Positions 1 to 12,700 of a stretch of 64,000 nt of DNA are shown here, piece after piece. How positions within the stretch are numbered: position 1 is the stretch's first letter; every line of letters begins with the position of its first letter. The translations under genes and the position numbers were made by a program. This stretch comes from Bryopsis sp. KO-2023. Its lineage: Eukaryota > Chlorophyta > Ulvophyceae > Bryopsidales > Bryopsidaceae. The notes under the pieces are model-generated. The model was given only the letters and a program-made list of their open reading frames with translations. It made no database searches and was not told the DNA's origin. The stretch lies in contig BSYQ01000009.1 in NCBI GenBank assembly GCA_030272585.1, positions 1,240,001 to 1,304,000 of the forward strand, in the 5' to 3' direction.

Positions 1-1014
1 AATCCAAACCCATATCACTCATTTGCATCGTGGATAGGCAACAGGGGGGTTTTGGCGTCGAAGTACAAAAAAAAAAGGAAAATTGAGATTTTGAAACAAG
101 GCAATCCAGTCAGGGGTGGTAAAAAACGTAACGGAGCCCTCAGGAAATAGGGAAGCTTCTCGTGCTACCTTTGTTCGAAAACATCAGATTTTTGCGGGAA
201 ATTGTTTTTCGGAGGGCGGTTTCAACAGAAAACCAAGGTTTCAGAAAGATGCATTATTATTGTTATTATTATTTTTTTTGGGGGGGGGGCTGGATTATAA
301 AAGAAGGACAGCAAGGAAATTACTGGCCTCAAAGAAAATCGTCAGACCTGCGGAATGTAGCCCCGATCAACCAGCGTCAGAAGCACTCCACCACCCAGAG
401 TCATGACCTGTGAAAAACAAAGCGATATTATGATGTGCGTTTTTTGAAACATCCTTTCCCACTGGTACAAATTTTAAACAGTTTCCCCATGCATCCACGA
501 AACGCAAAAACTCATCAAAGCAGCCCCTTACCTTTGGGGGAATTCCCAATTCATTCATCGAAACGATCACATCTTTTCCGGCACCCTTGATCAGCTTCCA
601 AGTCTCTGTGTTGATGATCGGTCGGCCGGAGTCATCCAGAGGATTTAAAGCAGTGCCCTTTTTTTCAGGCTGGTCGCTTTCAGAGGAAAGGTAAGAGTCT
701 ATTTTAGCACCGCTGTTTTTGATGCCCACACATGCCTTTTTGAAAGCTTTTGTCACAGCCGCCACCGTCGATTTGACGATGAGGAGCTGGATATAGTCGA
801 GTTTCGGTAGCAGCCAGCGGCCAGCCTCTTTCTGAGTTCCATACCTACACAGTGATAAAGGGCACAAAAAAAAAACTAAAAATTGTCTAAACAAGAAAAA
901 GAAAAGGTATTTTTTGGCCAAGGAAAGGCAGTGCAAGAAGTGTGACAGGTGCAGAAGCTTTTTCTTTTTTTCTTTTATTTTCTGGGAAATGGGGATTACC
1001 CTCTTTGAAATATC
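1..1014. repeat. Segmental duplication, copy 1 of a DUF3754 gene part
   Basis: Matches 16905-17968 in the same orientation with scattered substitutions and a few indels, the largest being about 36 extra bases in the other copy near 17412. The match runs off the left window edge, so its full length is unknown. At the right it stops at 1014, inside an exon of the CFAP47-like gene: 15 exon bases plus the splice donor come from the duplicated DNA. The copied stretch carries two coding exons (348-407 and 532-844) and their introns. Introns differ more than exons. Confidence 0.95.
348..844 (-). CDS. Duplicated DUF3754 exons, in frame with CFAP47-like gene
   Basis: Two exons, 532-844 and 348-407, of the DUF3754/TMEM143-like family. 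The first begins YGTQKEAGRW and ends at GIPPK; the second encodes VMTLGGGVLLTLVDRGYIPQ. Both have GT-AG borders. The larger exon encodes exactly the same protein as 17487-17799, the copy in the intact gene. Its acceptor fits in phase with the donor at 1000 of the upstream CFAP47-like exon (IFQRG then YGTQ), so the two would be spliced into one reading frame. It could be the tail of a chimeric gene, of a second DUF3754 gene running off the window, or an assembly artefact. Confidence 0.75.
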
Positions 1015-4000
1015 GATGCCTTTTCCTGCTCTCCAATCGACGAAGGCTCGTACTGTATTTCGATGGCTTCTGACCCATAAGCCCCAACTGTGAACTTCTC
1101 AGGTTGGGCTCTAAAGTTCTGAGGATTTGAACACGACGCAATCACAGATACTTCCCGACCCAAAGGATTATCGAATGTGATGGTTTTCTGGTCGATCTTC
1201 CCTGCCTCGGCAGCGAAGGGAGAAACTGTGATAGGAGACGCCACATCTGCGTGCATATCGAGCTGATACCAGAACTCGCCAACCTACAGGTCCAAGAACC
1301 AATATGAGCAATAAGTTCCGCCGCCGCTCATCAGCTTTCGAAGTATATGAGAACGGCAGCTTGTGCGAATAGCAGCATACCTCCTCGTTGACGAGGCTTA
1401 CACTACCATTGTCGTCCCCAGCTTTCAAGGGGGCATAATAGAACTTGAAAATTGCCGTCTCTTCCGCCTCCAAGTCCAAGACTGGTGGACCAATCAAAGA
1501 CTCGTCTGAGTAGGAAGCTGAAAATTGTACCTGGGATAGACATGTGATGGAAGGTGAGCGATCTCACCCATCCAAAGCAAGCATACTGGTCACATTTCAA
1601 AAAAACAAACATAGAAAAACACAATGTGAATTACGTTTCGACAAGGAATTTTGTGACCTACATTTTTGGGCAGTGGGTTTGAAATGGATATCTCGACTGC
1701 TACAGCCTCTCTCACTCGGGTCGAGACTTCAATGACCCCGACCTCAGGCGGCTCACTGGCTCTGACCTCCATACTGAACCAGACGTAATATCCCTTCTCT
1801 GTTTCAAAATTCAGAGTTCCATGGAAGACGCCCGAACGGGGTGGGCTGATCGTCACCTTGTAGTTTGCGTGACTATTCGATTCGACTTTTACGGACTCTC
1901 GCCCCGATAGGAAGCCAATATCAGAAAATATTTTGTACTCTACTGCCTTAGGTGACGTGTTGGGAACGTTGATGCGTTTGACTGCTGATGTTCGTGCTTG
2001 GCACTCGAAAACAATGTGCCCCTCGGCCAATGGCTCTTCAGACTGCCCCTGCATGAGGTAGACATTTTTCTCGCCAGTTGTGCCGATGGACAGTTCCAAC
2101 GTTCCCGTATAAGCCCCGATCCATGGCGCAATGAACTTCAGCGGGTACATGCCTGTAAGACCTGTGTGGAAGAAAACATCTCAGATAAAATGTGCGCACC
2201 CGCAAGCTCTACAGAGATCAGATTGCTTTTTCAATGTAGAGAGTTGCGTTTTGTAGCCAGAAGTGGCGACTTACCGCTGGGAACGGTAACTTCTCGTGGT
2301 CCTTGAAAATGGAGACCTGTGCAAGAACTCTGCACGACCATTGCTTTTTCCGAGTTGTTCACCAGTGGGATGTCTTGGGATACTGTCTGAAAGGCTGGAC
2401 TCTTAAATTCGAGCTGAAAGGTTTCGCCCAGTTTTTGAGCACTGATTTCAACATCCACAACTCTCACATCGTAGGGTGATGTGAGGATAATTCTGCTGGG
2501 GTAGATGCCTGTTCCTATAGGTTTAAGTGCAACTCGGATTGTGTTTGGTTGTTCAGGCTTCCCAGTTTCGACAAGTCCACTGACATTGATCGTTCCGCTA
2601 GCTCCCCTCTTGAGGCCACCTTGCGCTTCGCCCCCCTGAGTTTGAGGACTGTGTTTCAGAAGGAGACAGGCAGGTGCCGTGACGAGGGAATTGCTTTGGT
2701 TGATTTGGAAGCTCATCTCGCCTGCAAGCATTAAACGAACGTTTAAAAAACTCCCGAAACACTACATCGATCCCATTTCTAAACGGAGCGAATCCTGTCG
2801 AGCTGCTCGTACCGAATTTGTCTTCCCTTGATGCTTTCAGCAAGGCAAGCTGCTCCTTGTCTTTTCCTAAGGGATGCTTGTCCTGGAAAACCCTTCTAGC
2901 ACTCTCGAGCTGATGATTGGAGTAAGGAACATATATGTCCAAGGCCTGGAGGCGTCATTCCATCGCAATGTAAATGCGGTTAGACTCAAATATGTTTCTG
3001 GGAGAATACTGTTACATGGTCGAATAGTTAAAGCATATACATGGACATTTGTTCTGTCTCCATACCTGAGATCCATCAGTTTCAACAGTGAATCGGTGCT
3101 CAGAAAACACTGCTGGCAGCGTTACTTCCCCAACGAGCTCGTAGCAGAATTCTCCATATTCCTTGTCCTCAAATATAACGGTGCAGTAGTGTGAACCAGT
3201 AGTGAATGGCAAAAACGACCCTTTCAGTTTATCGGAGCCATTGTGCTTGATTCGAAGTCGAGACTTGTCGACGCCGAACGAGTCCGGGAACACTTTTTCA
3301 CTGGAATCGACGCCTTCCTGTCCAGAAACAATACTTGGCTCACGTTTGGGCTTTGACGCTGCCGAGCTTTTTTGCCCGGTTCGTTTTGCTCCCTTGTCTT
3401 GTTCAGGCGGAGCGGGGACTTCCACAGGCAAGGCAGGCTCGTGTCTAAGGCGAATGCTGAATTCACAGTCTGGGGACAAGTCGAGCACATCAGTCGACCA
3501 GTGGGAATTAAAATACAGCTAGAAAAAAGGAAACTCAGTTTTCTGACACGAAATACTCGAAGAATGTGCATACCAGCCGGAAATGGATTGTTCACAGTGA
3601 ACTCAAAACGCTGGAAATCGTACAGCGCCATCTCTGTCTTGATTTGCTTCAAGGGTGCCCTGCAATTTACGAGGCTTCGCAAATTAAAGACAAGAGTGCT
3701 GGCGTGGGCGCCGCCATCACGGCGAGAGAGCAATACGAGACGAGATTCCTGAAAAGCAAGTGTCCACACGTGAGCATGACCCAAAAGAGGTGGTGCTTTT
3801 CAGGAATATAGAGAGACCCCACCTGAGGAATGGCTATTGTTGGAGTGCAAGAGACAGTGAGCTCAGCTGTACTCTTCGGATCAATCTTGACAACCGAAGT
3901 GTCAACTTCAAAGTCTGCATGGCCCTCGAGCCTGGTCGAATAGATCAGAACTTTTTTGCTGGGATTACTGAGCTGGATGGTCTTCACCTGTTTAATCGAG

Positions 4001-7000
4001 CAAGATTCTTTGGTGTTGGATAATGTCCACTACAATGTGTATGAAACAGAATCCATGCGCTTTTTAAGAAAAACGAACCTGATGCTCCCCAAGCCGACCA
4101 GTGAAATCCACAACTGTTCTTGGTATGAGCTCAGGCAGGGTTTGGTAGAGATAGAGGATGAAGATGGGCATCTCTGAAGCGTTAGGATTCATGATCTCAT
4201 GCTCCTTGATAGGGAAAGGCAAATTTATGTCCTGGGAAAACAAACCATTTGTGAGAATGAGTAGAGCCAAGACGCCCATGTAAATTATTGGCCAATAATT
4301 TCCAGTTAGACAAGTACCTGTATCATTCTGACGATCAATTCGGCATTTGTTTTGAATTGCTCATCCTTGACGGGTTTTTTGACGAGGGTGTGGGCGTATC
4401 TAACGAGAGCTGGCCAATGATTTAGGAGCAGGGCGAAAAGAACGACCCCACTTCTCAAATCGGAGTCGAAATTGGTGACCCGAAAGGAGCACTCTGGAAG
4501 TCCTTTTCGTAGATTTTCAGTGAGCCATTCCAGCAGAATGGACTCAGCAACGCTGTAGATGTTGCTGCCAATTAGTACTTTTTGGTTTATCTGGGGTAGC
4601 TGTTCAATGTTGCAGATATCTCGAACACCCTTCAGAGTCACTCGGGAAAAGAGGAATATCTTCGTGATCTGGAACAGTGAAGATCAAGTCACTCACTCAG
4701 AAACCAAGCCTGCGTTCATGAAATTATCGCAAAGATGGACAGGCAATTCAATGGCCACCTGCAGAAAGAGAGTACTCCACGCCTGCTTCGAAAACAGTTC
4801 GAAGTTCTCCTCAACAACTTTCCATAAATCGATTGCATCTTCCTCTTCAAGAGTCGACGCCTTCGTTGCCCTCCCCAACATAATTCTTTGAAAGTCTTCT
4901 GCCTCCAAGAGCAGCTCCGGCCTTACGGTATTCAGGAGCGCCCCATGCGATTTCAGGTGCGTGACCATCCAGTCGAAATGTCCAAGCAGTTGTTCAGCAG
5001 CCTCCTTTTTGTTCGCAGACAGGGTGGAAATCTATAAAACCACACGAGCTTGTGATGCATGCTCAGTATTGCAAGGGTTCAATACCAAAGCATCGTATAT
5101 CTCACTTACCCTATTTTGAGTTTTTTTTTCCGCCAAGGTGCTCCACGAGGTCATACAGCAGTCGTCCACGAGATTGGTGAATTTCTGCTTGGAGGTTCGT
5201 GAAGGGTCCCTTTGTGCTCGTAGCATTCAAATAATGAACCAAGTTCTGAAGAGGGGCGGGGTTGCTGTCCAGGATATCGTCGTCCGGCAGAACATATTCA
5301 TCGTGCTCGATCATAATAGGGCCTGAGGAATCGCTGTTCCAAACCAGGTCCTCCTTATTTTCCTTCATACGAATTTGGCAACACAAACGCCGTCAGGGAG
5401 GAGGGTATCCTCTGGACTCAGAATGTCCAAATCTATTTCACGTGGTGTTGAAAGTGCGCCAGCAAAAGTTACCGGGGGCTTTTGCCTCACTTGTAGAAAC
5501 GGTTCGATTGTCAGGATGCTGTTGTCCGTGGTGCCGGTGACCAGAATGCTGTAACGAGTTCCCTCCTCATCAAGAAAATCGATGTTTGCGGTGAACGACA
5601 TTGGCTGCGCCGCCTGGAACGACACTATGACTGGAAGCCTTTCTTTAGCGATGCCAATCAAGGATCCTTCAGGGAACTCAATCGAAAGCGGTACATGCAA
5701 ATCGTCGGCTGGAAGCCGATATCGAAGCTCCAAGTTGTCGAAGCCGTCGTTGACGACATGAAACTTAGCCTCGCTCCGCATGTCCAGTGGGACCTTTCTG
5801 AATCAAAAAAGCTCGTGGTTAGGATCTTTCAAGCATTCAGATAGGCACCAAGTCGCCATATAATCGCCTGTGTCGAGGTGAGCTTTCGTTCGCTTACTGC
5901 AGGCAAAATCACTTCACGTCGATCAAAACGAAGCCTTGGGTACTGCCCCATCCCCAGGATCTGAAGCTCCATGCTGGGAGGATCTTCATCGTCCAACCTG
6001 ATGGGGACTGTTTCCTCATAGAACTCGGCGTTGGAGGGCAAGAACTGGACAGCGAGGTTTTTTGTTTCACCAGGCTCCAGAGTCAGGTCTGTCGGATTGA
6101 TACTGAAGATTGAATTTCCTTCATTTTGTGGGAGTTTCAACTCGATGGCAAGGTCATCGTTGTTGGAGACGCGGACTTCAGCTCCATAAGGAACCTTCAT
6201 CTGCTGCGACCGCTGGACTATCTGAGTGCCGAAGTCGATCCTAGTTCTCGAGAAGAGCAAACGTGACTTGAGCCCCTCCGCAGCCACTGGGACATTTATT
6301 GGAGCGCCTGAGGGGGACATTGGAAAGTTGTGGCTTCCTTTTGTCGGCTACGATGATACTTCTTTACGGTGCTGAGTGGAAAGATACGTTGCGCGATACG
6401 GATGTGCCAAGGACCTGCAGCTGAAGTGTTTGTGCTGATAAGCATCGTGATAGGGAAATCGTATTTCTGTTCCTCGGTTGGTCGGAACAACAGCAGAAGC
6501 TCGAGTGCTCCACTGGGATTCAGCTTGATTTGGTATTTGTAGCCCTCCCTTCTGATCAGCCCGACTTCATCGGGGATGCCACTCAGAGCGGTGCTGGGAA
6601 TCCTGGAAAACATTGCACACGAGAACGGACTCCTACCGATAATGTTCATCTTCTTTTGGAATTGAGGGATGTGTTCTACAAGTGGTCGAGCGGATAGTTC
6701 GTCGAAGAGATCGAGAGCTCACCTTTTTGAGCATCGCGTGCTGCAGACTGAGAATGCATCGGAGTCCCTCGTCGCTCGTTTCAATGGGCATTCCTCGTAT
6801 TCAGCAGGGCTCCAGTTTTCTTTCGGAAGTATCAGTTCAAAGTTGGGCTGGCTTGATAGATCCACAGTCAGCAGAGCGGGAACAGGAGTCGCGTTCGTCA
6901 AATTGACAGCGAGACGGGCTGAGCCGCCAGTGTGGACCTGACAAAAATCGAATATGTCCTGTTTGGCCAGGACCTGTGGGACCAAAGCCTGTGCAGTGAT

Positions 7001-7567
7001 CGGCAGAGATATGTGCTGCTGGTTTCGCAGCTCCAGCTCCAGCTCAGTACGGAACGAGCCTGGCTCTGAACAGGCAAAAGCAACCTCCACTTCGAAAACT
7101 TCCTCTGGAGCAACCTTGCCCTTGCTGGGAGTGCATCGAAGCCTATCATTCCCGACAACCTGTGATCCAACGCACATTTATGAGCAAGTTGGGAAGAGTC
7201 GAGTACCAGAATGCGAAACAAACTTTATGTCTGTCGGCTCACCCGGAAAGCAGCATCGTGAGCCCCCGTATTCCTGACGAGAACCACAATAGTTTGTGGC
7301 ACCCCACATGGAATAGGTCCAACGTCCAAAGTTGGGTTAGAAAACTGCAAGGAGGCTTCTGACAGCTCCGCCCTTAGACGCACTTTCTTGTGGTTTTCAG
7401 AGCCTCCCTGGAGAACCAGCGACATGCTGGACTCGTGGGGCCCTGGCTGCTGGTCTTCTTTTGGAGTCCATCGGATTTTAGTTTGCGCGGAGGACTGGGG
7501 GGGTACTGTGCCTGCCTGCAGCAATGGTTTCAGCTTGTCTTTGAGAAAATTCCCGAACAGGGATTTG
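1000..7567 (-). CDS. CFAP47: CFAP47-like axonemal protein (partial)
   Basis: Cilia- and flagella-associated protein 47 family: a large axonemal protein of the central-pair region in motile cilia, made of Ig-like ASH/MSP-type beta domains around one calponin-homology domain. About 16 exons are readable, for example 7243-7567, 6723-7160, 5905-6310, 4322-4680 (CH domain), 3823-4020, 3066-3520, 2270-2730, 1663-2160 and 1000-1290. The CH core reads SILLEWLTENLRKGLPE and later GVVLFALLLNHWP. Just after it, QTLPELIPRTVVDF and LIYSTRLEGHADFEV match the order seen in animal CFAP47. Beta domains recur on both sides (FGTQIVQRS, VSNNDDLAIEL, VNNPFPA). One intron near 6685-6722 is only about 47 nt. About 800 residues precede the CH domain, fewer than I recall for the human protein. 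No start codon was found right of 7567, so the 5' end is missing, shortened or in unrecognised exons. The 3' end runs into the duplicated DUF3754 DNA. Family assignment is firm; gene ends are not. Confidence 0.88.
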
Positions 7568-8132
7568 CTGTGATAAGAATGCGGGCGTAACGACGAACAA
7601 AAAGAGTGGACTACTCCAAGATAGAATTGTTGGTGATGGGCATTGGAAGAGCGTCATCCTCAACCAGCCCCAAACCCTCACCGAAAATGCTTCAATGCAC
7701 TTGCGACTTTGGTGAAGCCTTCGTCGTGAGGCGATATTTGTTTCATTGAAATACCTACATGCCGAATCACTAATCATCAATACTAATGGTGCACTGTGGC
7801 AGTGTCCCAGTGCCATACCATTCCTTTTGTTGGTGTTGTAGACACAAACATCTTACTGGAAAAGGCCAGGATACAACGACAAGCATCCCTCTATCCTCCC
7901 GTTCTGTGTCCAGTTATGTGACGAATTTCAAGTAATTGACGGGCTTCCAACATTGTGGATATTGCCCAATCTGCGGAAGGTTTGTAAGAGTCGTCTGGAC
8001 ACCGCTCCAGCAAATAAATACCACCAATCACAATATGCAGCAAGCAAACAAACAAAGTTAGATGGGAAGATCATGGAACCCATGGGCGGCCATGATGCCG
8101 CCAGTAATCAGCATCTACTGCGCAAGATAGAG
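7568..8132. other. Upstream region of CFAP47-like gene, no gene seen
   Basis: Open frames on the minus strand here (for example 7478-7816) lack beta-domain features. A candidate short first exon near 7755-7816 does not splice in phase to the exon at 7567. No promoter motif was recognised. The true first exons of the CFAP47-like gene may lie here unrecognised. Confidence 0.4.
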
Positions 8133-8443
8133 TAGGGTTTCCAGAAAAGTATTTTAGTAGAATACGTGGCCTATATTATACGCGAAAAATACGTTTTAGT
8201 TTTTTCAATAAGAGAAAAATACGGCTAAGTGAGCCTACATTCTTTAGCTCTGTGGCCCCCATAATTGCGATTGTTGTTGTCAAATTGTTTTTTTTGTCAC
8301 GTGATAGTATCACGGTATACAATTCGCGTATCTATTCGGTATAATACGTTTGCCGCAAAATACGCATATAAACGTATGGACCGCGAGTTTGATACCAAAC
8401 CAAACCAAACCAAAAATATACGCGTATTTTATTGCCAACCCTG
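8133..8443. mobile_element. hAT-type MITE
   Basis: A 311-bp element flanked by a perfect 8-bp target duplication, AGATAGAG, at 8125-8132 and 8444-8451. Its ends form an imperfect terminal inverted repeat: TAGGGTTTCCAG on the left, and CAGGGTTGGCAA when the right end is read inward. An 8-bp duplication with a CAGGGTT-like end is the hAT signature. It has no transposase reading frame, so it is non-autonomous. The interior is AT-rich with several ATACG and TATACG words. It lies upstream of the CFAP47-like gene. Confidence 0.85.
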
Positions 8444-9170
8444 AGATAGAGCAATATGTAGCACACAAACAGACAAGATTGTACGCAGTGAAGCAGTAAT
8501 TGATTGATTGAATTTGATGTTTTTTTTGTGAGTGGCTCCTCTAGCAACGTGGGTTCATTGATTGACTTCTCAATAGCAAAGACAGGGCAGTCAATCAACC
8601 ACTCGCAATAAATACTCCTTGGCGAGTTCGTTCATTCATCTGGTTTCCTTTCTCCTCGAAGTTACTGATTGAAGAAGTGCGGAAGCTCGAGAGGAAGTAT
8701 TTTTCGACCTCCACTGTTTTCCGCGGATCATTATATATTCGTTGTAATAGGAGAGCGGCATCTCCTACACAATGTAAATGTTGTTTGTTTGTTTGTTTTC
8801 CGCGGATCTGCGGAAACGGACTGAAAGCTGAAGCTCATGTTTAAAGTTTTTCCAAAATTTATTATTCGTTTTTTTGATTTCGGAAGAAAGGGGGATGGAA
8901 ATTGTTTGTTTGTTTTTCTCATTCACGATTGGGATTTTATACTACGGAACGCTTACTGGGTGTAAATGTACACACGCGCCTGAGTGCGCTTGCTCTGAGA
9001 AAAAAAAAATCATCATTCTAGAGTCACTGTGGCATTTTGGGACTATGGAGTCCTCTGCAGAATCCTGATGAACATCCATCACCAGTGCCACAATAAACAT
9101 TGCTGGCAAGTAAGATAACAAACGTACTTATATTGTCAGCTACGTCAAGTTCATCCTCAAGAATATATAT

Positions 9171-9254
9171 ATCTCTCTAATTAGAGAGATCAGGAGACAT
9201 ACATATACATTCTGTATTATAATACAGAAATGTGGAGTTTGCAAACTCCACATT
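9171..9254. repeat. Three adjacent perfect palindromes
   Basis: Three perfect inverted repeats with no loop lie almost end to end: 9171-9190 (20 bp, half ATCTCTCTAA), 9210-9229 (20 bp, half TTCTGTATTA) and 9229-9254 (26 bp, half AATGTGGAGTTTG). Each could form a cruciform or RNA hairpin. They lie between the head-to-head CFAP47-like and ASPM genes. No target-site duplication was found around them. Function is unknown. Confidence 0.9.
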
Positions 9255-9729
9255 CTACCATTGTCAAATTTCCAACAATACATAAATATTGTTTGGGGGT
9301 TGGTGTTGAACCGAACGGAACGGATGTCTTTTTCTTTTATTTTCCAACCCCATGGAACATCTGCAAGAAGAGTCCAGGACTGAGCCCGGCCTCACCTTGT
9401 GTCGACCGTAGAAAACAATTGAGTCAGACATGGGAAAAGCTGGAATACTGGCATTGCGACAGAAACGCGCGCGCGCTGACGGCTGACTTGGGGTCGCAGT
9501 CCATAGAAGCCGGGGACTCACGCCTTTCGAGCACCTCCAAAGCACCGAACCCCAAAGTTGAGTTCCTCAGAGATTGGTGGCGACAAGATGCGGACCATGT
9601 GCGTGCGTGTGTCTATTCCTGACGACTTCCGGGAGGCTCCAAAGGTTCGGATCGACACACTATTCATGCTCGCTTTACGAAATAGTCTATCTCCTTCACG
9701 GCTGCCTTTAAGCTTAAAGGCCTGGCAAA

Positions 9730-12700
9730 AGTTACGGTTTGCTGAGTGAGGGTATCTCCATCGGAGTTTTCGGACCGAAGCAAACAGCAAAGCTACCACT
9801 TGAACACGCCAAACCGTTCCAACGGAATGCAATAGTTTCGAGTGCTTGGGAACACTCAATTGACTTAACGGTGCTGTTGAACTCCCACCAGGACGTGATT
9901 CTGGATTTCGGTGCAGTCCGGCAGGGGGCCAAGGGCGTCATTGAGCTCCACGTCGAGTCCAACAGGGTGCAGGTAAATACCTGCGCTTAAGCTTGCTTGT
10001 GTGTGTTGGAGTCGAACTGTTAACAGAAACGTTTCCTCGGTTATCAACAACGAAAGGCTGGCGAACTGGGTGGTTGGGATCCTGAAGTTGCTTCTTGTTT
10101 GTTTTTTTCCTTTAGAGGCTTGCCCTGATACTCAGCGATGTACCTGCACCACTTTCCTGCGAAAATGCAATAATGGAAAGGGACAAGAAGGGACGAGCGT
10201 GGTGGATTGCCAGGCGTGACATGCCTGCCGTGGTCAGGACGACGTGGGAAGCTGGGGATTGCCCCTTGAGGGGGCGCCTAGTGTTTCGCATGGACGACAA
10301 GAGGATGGTGACCGCCAAAGTCCGAGGGACTATTGACGGCGGTTTGGAGAGGCAACCTGTGGTGAGTGCAACACAGCTATCGTTCAGGAAAGCTTATCTG
10401 CACGGAAATGAAAATCTGTAGTGCAGAAATACAAGGAAACGGTAAAAAAATTGGAAGTGGGAGAGTATTCTTGATGTTGGTGGTGGTTCACCCAACAAAA
10501 AAGTGCCAGGAGTTTTCGTGTAAGGAAACGGACATTTGTGACGGCCTGGGTTATTGCATCGATGAGTTGTCTCGAGTCTTTTTCTTGAGGCGAACCATGC
10601 CCGCCTCAGGGGACCCTGGACGTTGATTAAACCAAAAGCCAAAGGTGTCGACACCCATTTTCTGAATGTGTGTATGTGTGTCTAAAGTGGCTCTCAATTG
10701 TGTCTCAGCGTCAGAAGAAATGGTCGATCCAAGCAAGCTATGGAGGGAGGGAGGGGCCTTCGGTGCAAGGAGATTCCAGGGATCGGCAAGCAATGATTTC
10801 ATGCATGGAGAAAAATACAAGAATTATGATGAACACAGATGTTCTGCGAACTGAAATTACGCGATCAATGCAGAGCCAGGGAGGACAGCCGATTCCGGAG
10901 GCGTCTAAGGAGCGTCTTCTGCTGATGTTGGTACAATCCATTGCTGCAATTTATGGAGTGCGGGTCAAAAACTTCACATCGGATTTCCGTGATGGGAGGG
11001 TCTTGTGCTTACTGGTGCGCCATTAGGAAAGAAACACAAATGTGGACAATGATCATTGTCATTATTATTCTCATGACTTTGAATTGCTGAAGTCGCTTTC
11101 TGCACCCATTGCACTTGCCAAACAAATAGGATGTTTTTCCATGACAGGCACACTACTACCAGCCAAACATTATGGACCTGGGGAAGGTCTGCATGGGCAC
11201 ATCTCCTGATGCAAGCGTTGTGCACAGGTGAGAATCTATTTTCTATTTTCTATCAGAAAATTATATTATTACATTATTACATTATTTTATCACGTAATGT
11301 AAAAGACACATTTGGGGTGCAGAAATCCCGACACACATACACAAACCCCAGATTATCCTACACTTTTGACCAAAGAACGGTTCGACACAACGATGAAACA
11401 ACACCTGAAGCCTCGTTTGGTCACTGCTTGTGCTGTCATGTGCAGGGATGAAATTCAGCTGAATTTTGATGCTGTGTTCTCCACCCTACAACAACTTGGA
11501 GTTCCTCGAACCGTTGCAAAATCTTTTTTTCAACTGCACAGGGAGGCCATGATCACATTCGTTGGTTTTGTTTGCTCCAAAATGATAGAAGCTTCTTGGA
11601 TGGCACCAAAACCAGGTACGATTTCCTCCAAGAAATTGTATTCATCTCTTGAAACCTCACTGATCGGATGTCAAAATTTCTTCAAAGATTGTATTTATTT
11701 ATTTTTAGTTTTTTCTGAGGGCAGTAGGGGCAGGAGTCCCAAAAACATTTGGTGAGGTTTGCATGAAATTCACAAGATGTTTTCTGGAACCCCTCCCTCC
11801 CCCCCCAATCCGTGGAAAAAACTGGAACAGTTGGTTGAGCATAAACAAGCGATGATGAGGTTTTGGGAAGCTTTTCCCTGATATTTGGAGTGAGGGCTCT
11901 TATGTGTGTGTTCCAGTTGTGAACCCCACATCGCATCCCTTGGATTTAGCCGCGACGACCATTCAGCGAGGCGTCCGGTCACTTTTGCTCCACAAGAAAT
12001 GGGAGAGGGCTGCCATGGTAATCCAGGCACATTGGCATGGACGAAAGACCAGGAAAGAGTTCGTTAAAAAGAAGAGGAGTGCTGTGTCCATCCAGGTAAC
12101 CCACTGAGCATTTGAGATGCAAAGTGTTTTTTTCAGAAGCGCTGAACAGCAAAAGGATTTTTGACACCACTGTCTCGACGTGTATGTCAGGCTGCATGGA
12201 GAGGCCACCATGTCCGGGGCTCGATGCTGAGGCTGTCCAGGCAGTGGGGTGTTGAGGCCTACAAGTCGATCCAACGCGAAAGTGGATCTCATGTTCCGTC
12301 ACCTTGGGACACCTTGGCCTTTCGGTTCGGGTTCTATTGGTCTACCACGCTGGACCCAAGCTCCCAATGCTCCTACTTTGATCACATGATGTATGGCAAG
12401 CACATGGGTGAACTGGCCATGGGGGAATGGCGCTTGATGGAGATGTTTCGAAGGCTGAAGGCCACCCAAGCGATACAGAGAGCGTGGCGAAAGCTCTGCC
12501 GCCACCGGCAAGCAATGGCTGCTTTACAGGCAGCACACTTTGTCAGACTGAAGGCCGTCACGGTGCTGCAGAGGACATGGAGGGACGTATTGATCCGTAA
12601 GCGTCACCTCCAAATGCACTCCGCAGCCACCGTGATCCAGAAGCACTGGCGAGGTTGTAGCGCCCGTTGGATCGCCATTGACATGCGGGTGAGCAGTTTT

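Noticed and set aside
9230-9622. 130-codon plus-strand frame before ASPM
   Set aside because: Crosses a palindrome and shows no ASH motif or in-phase join to the first sure ASPM exon.
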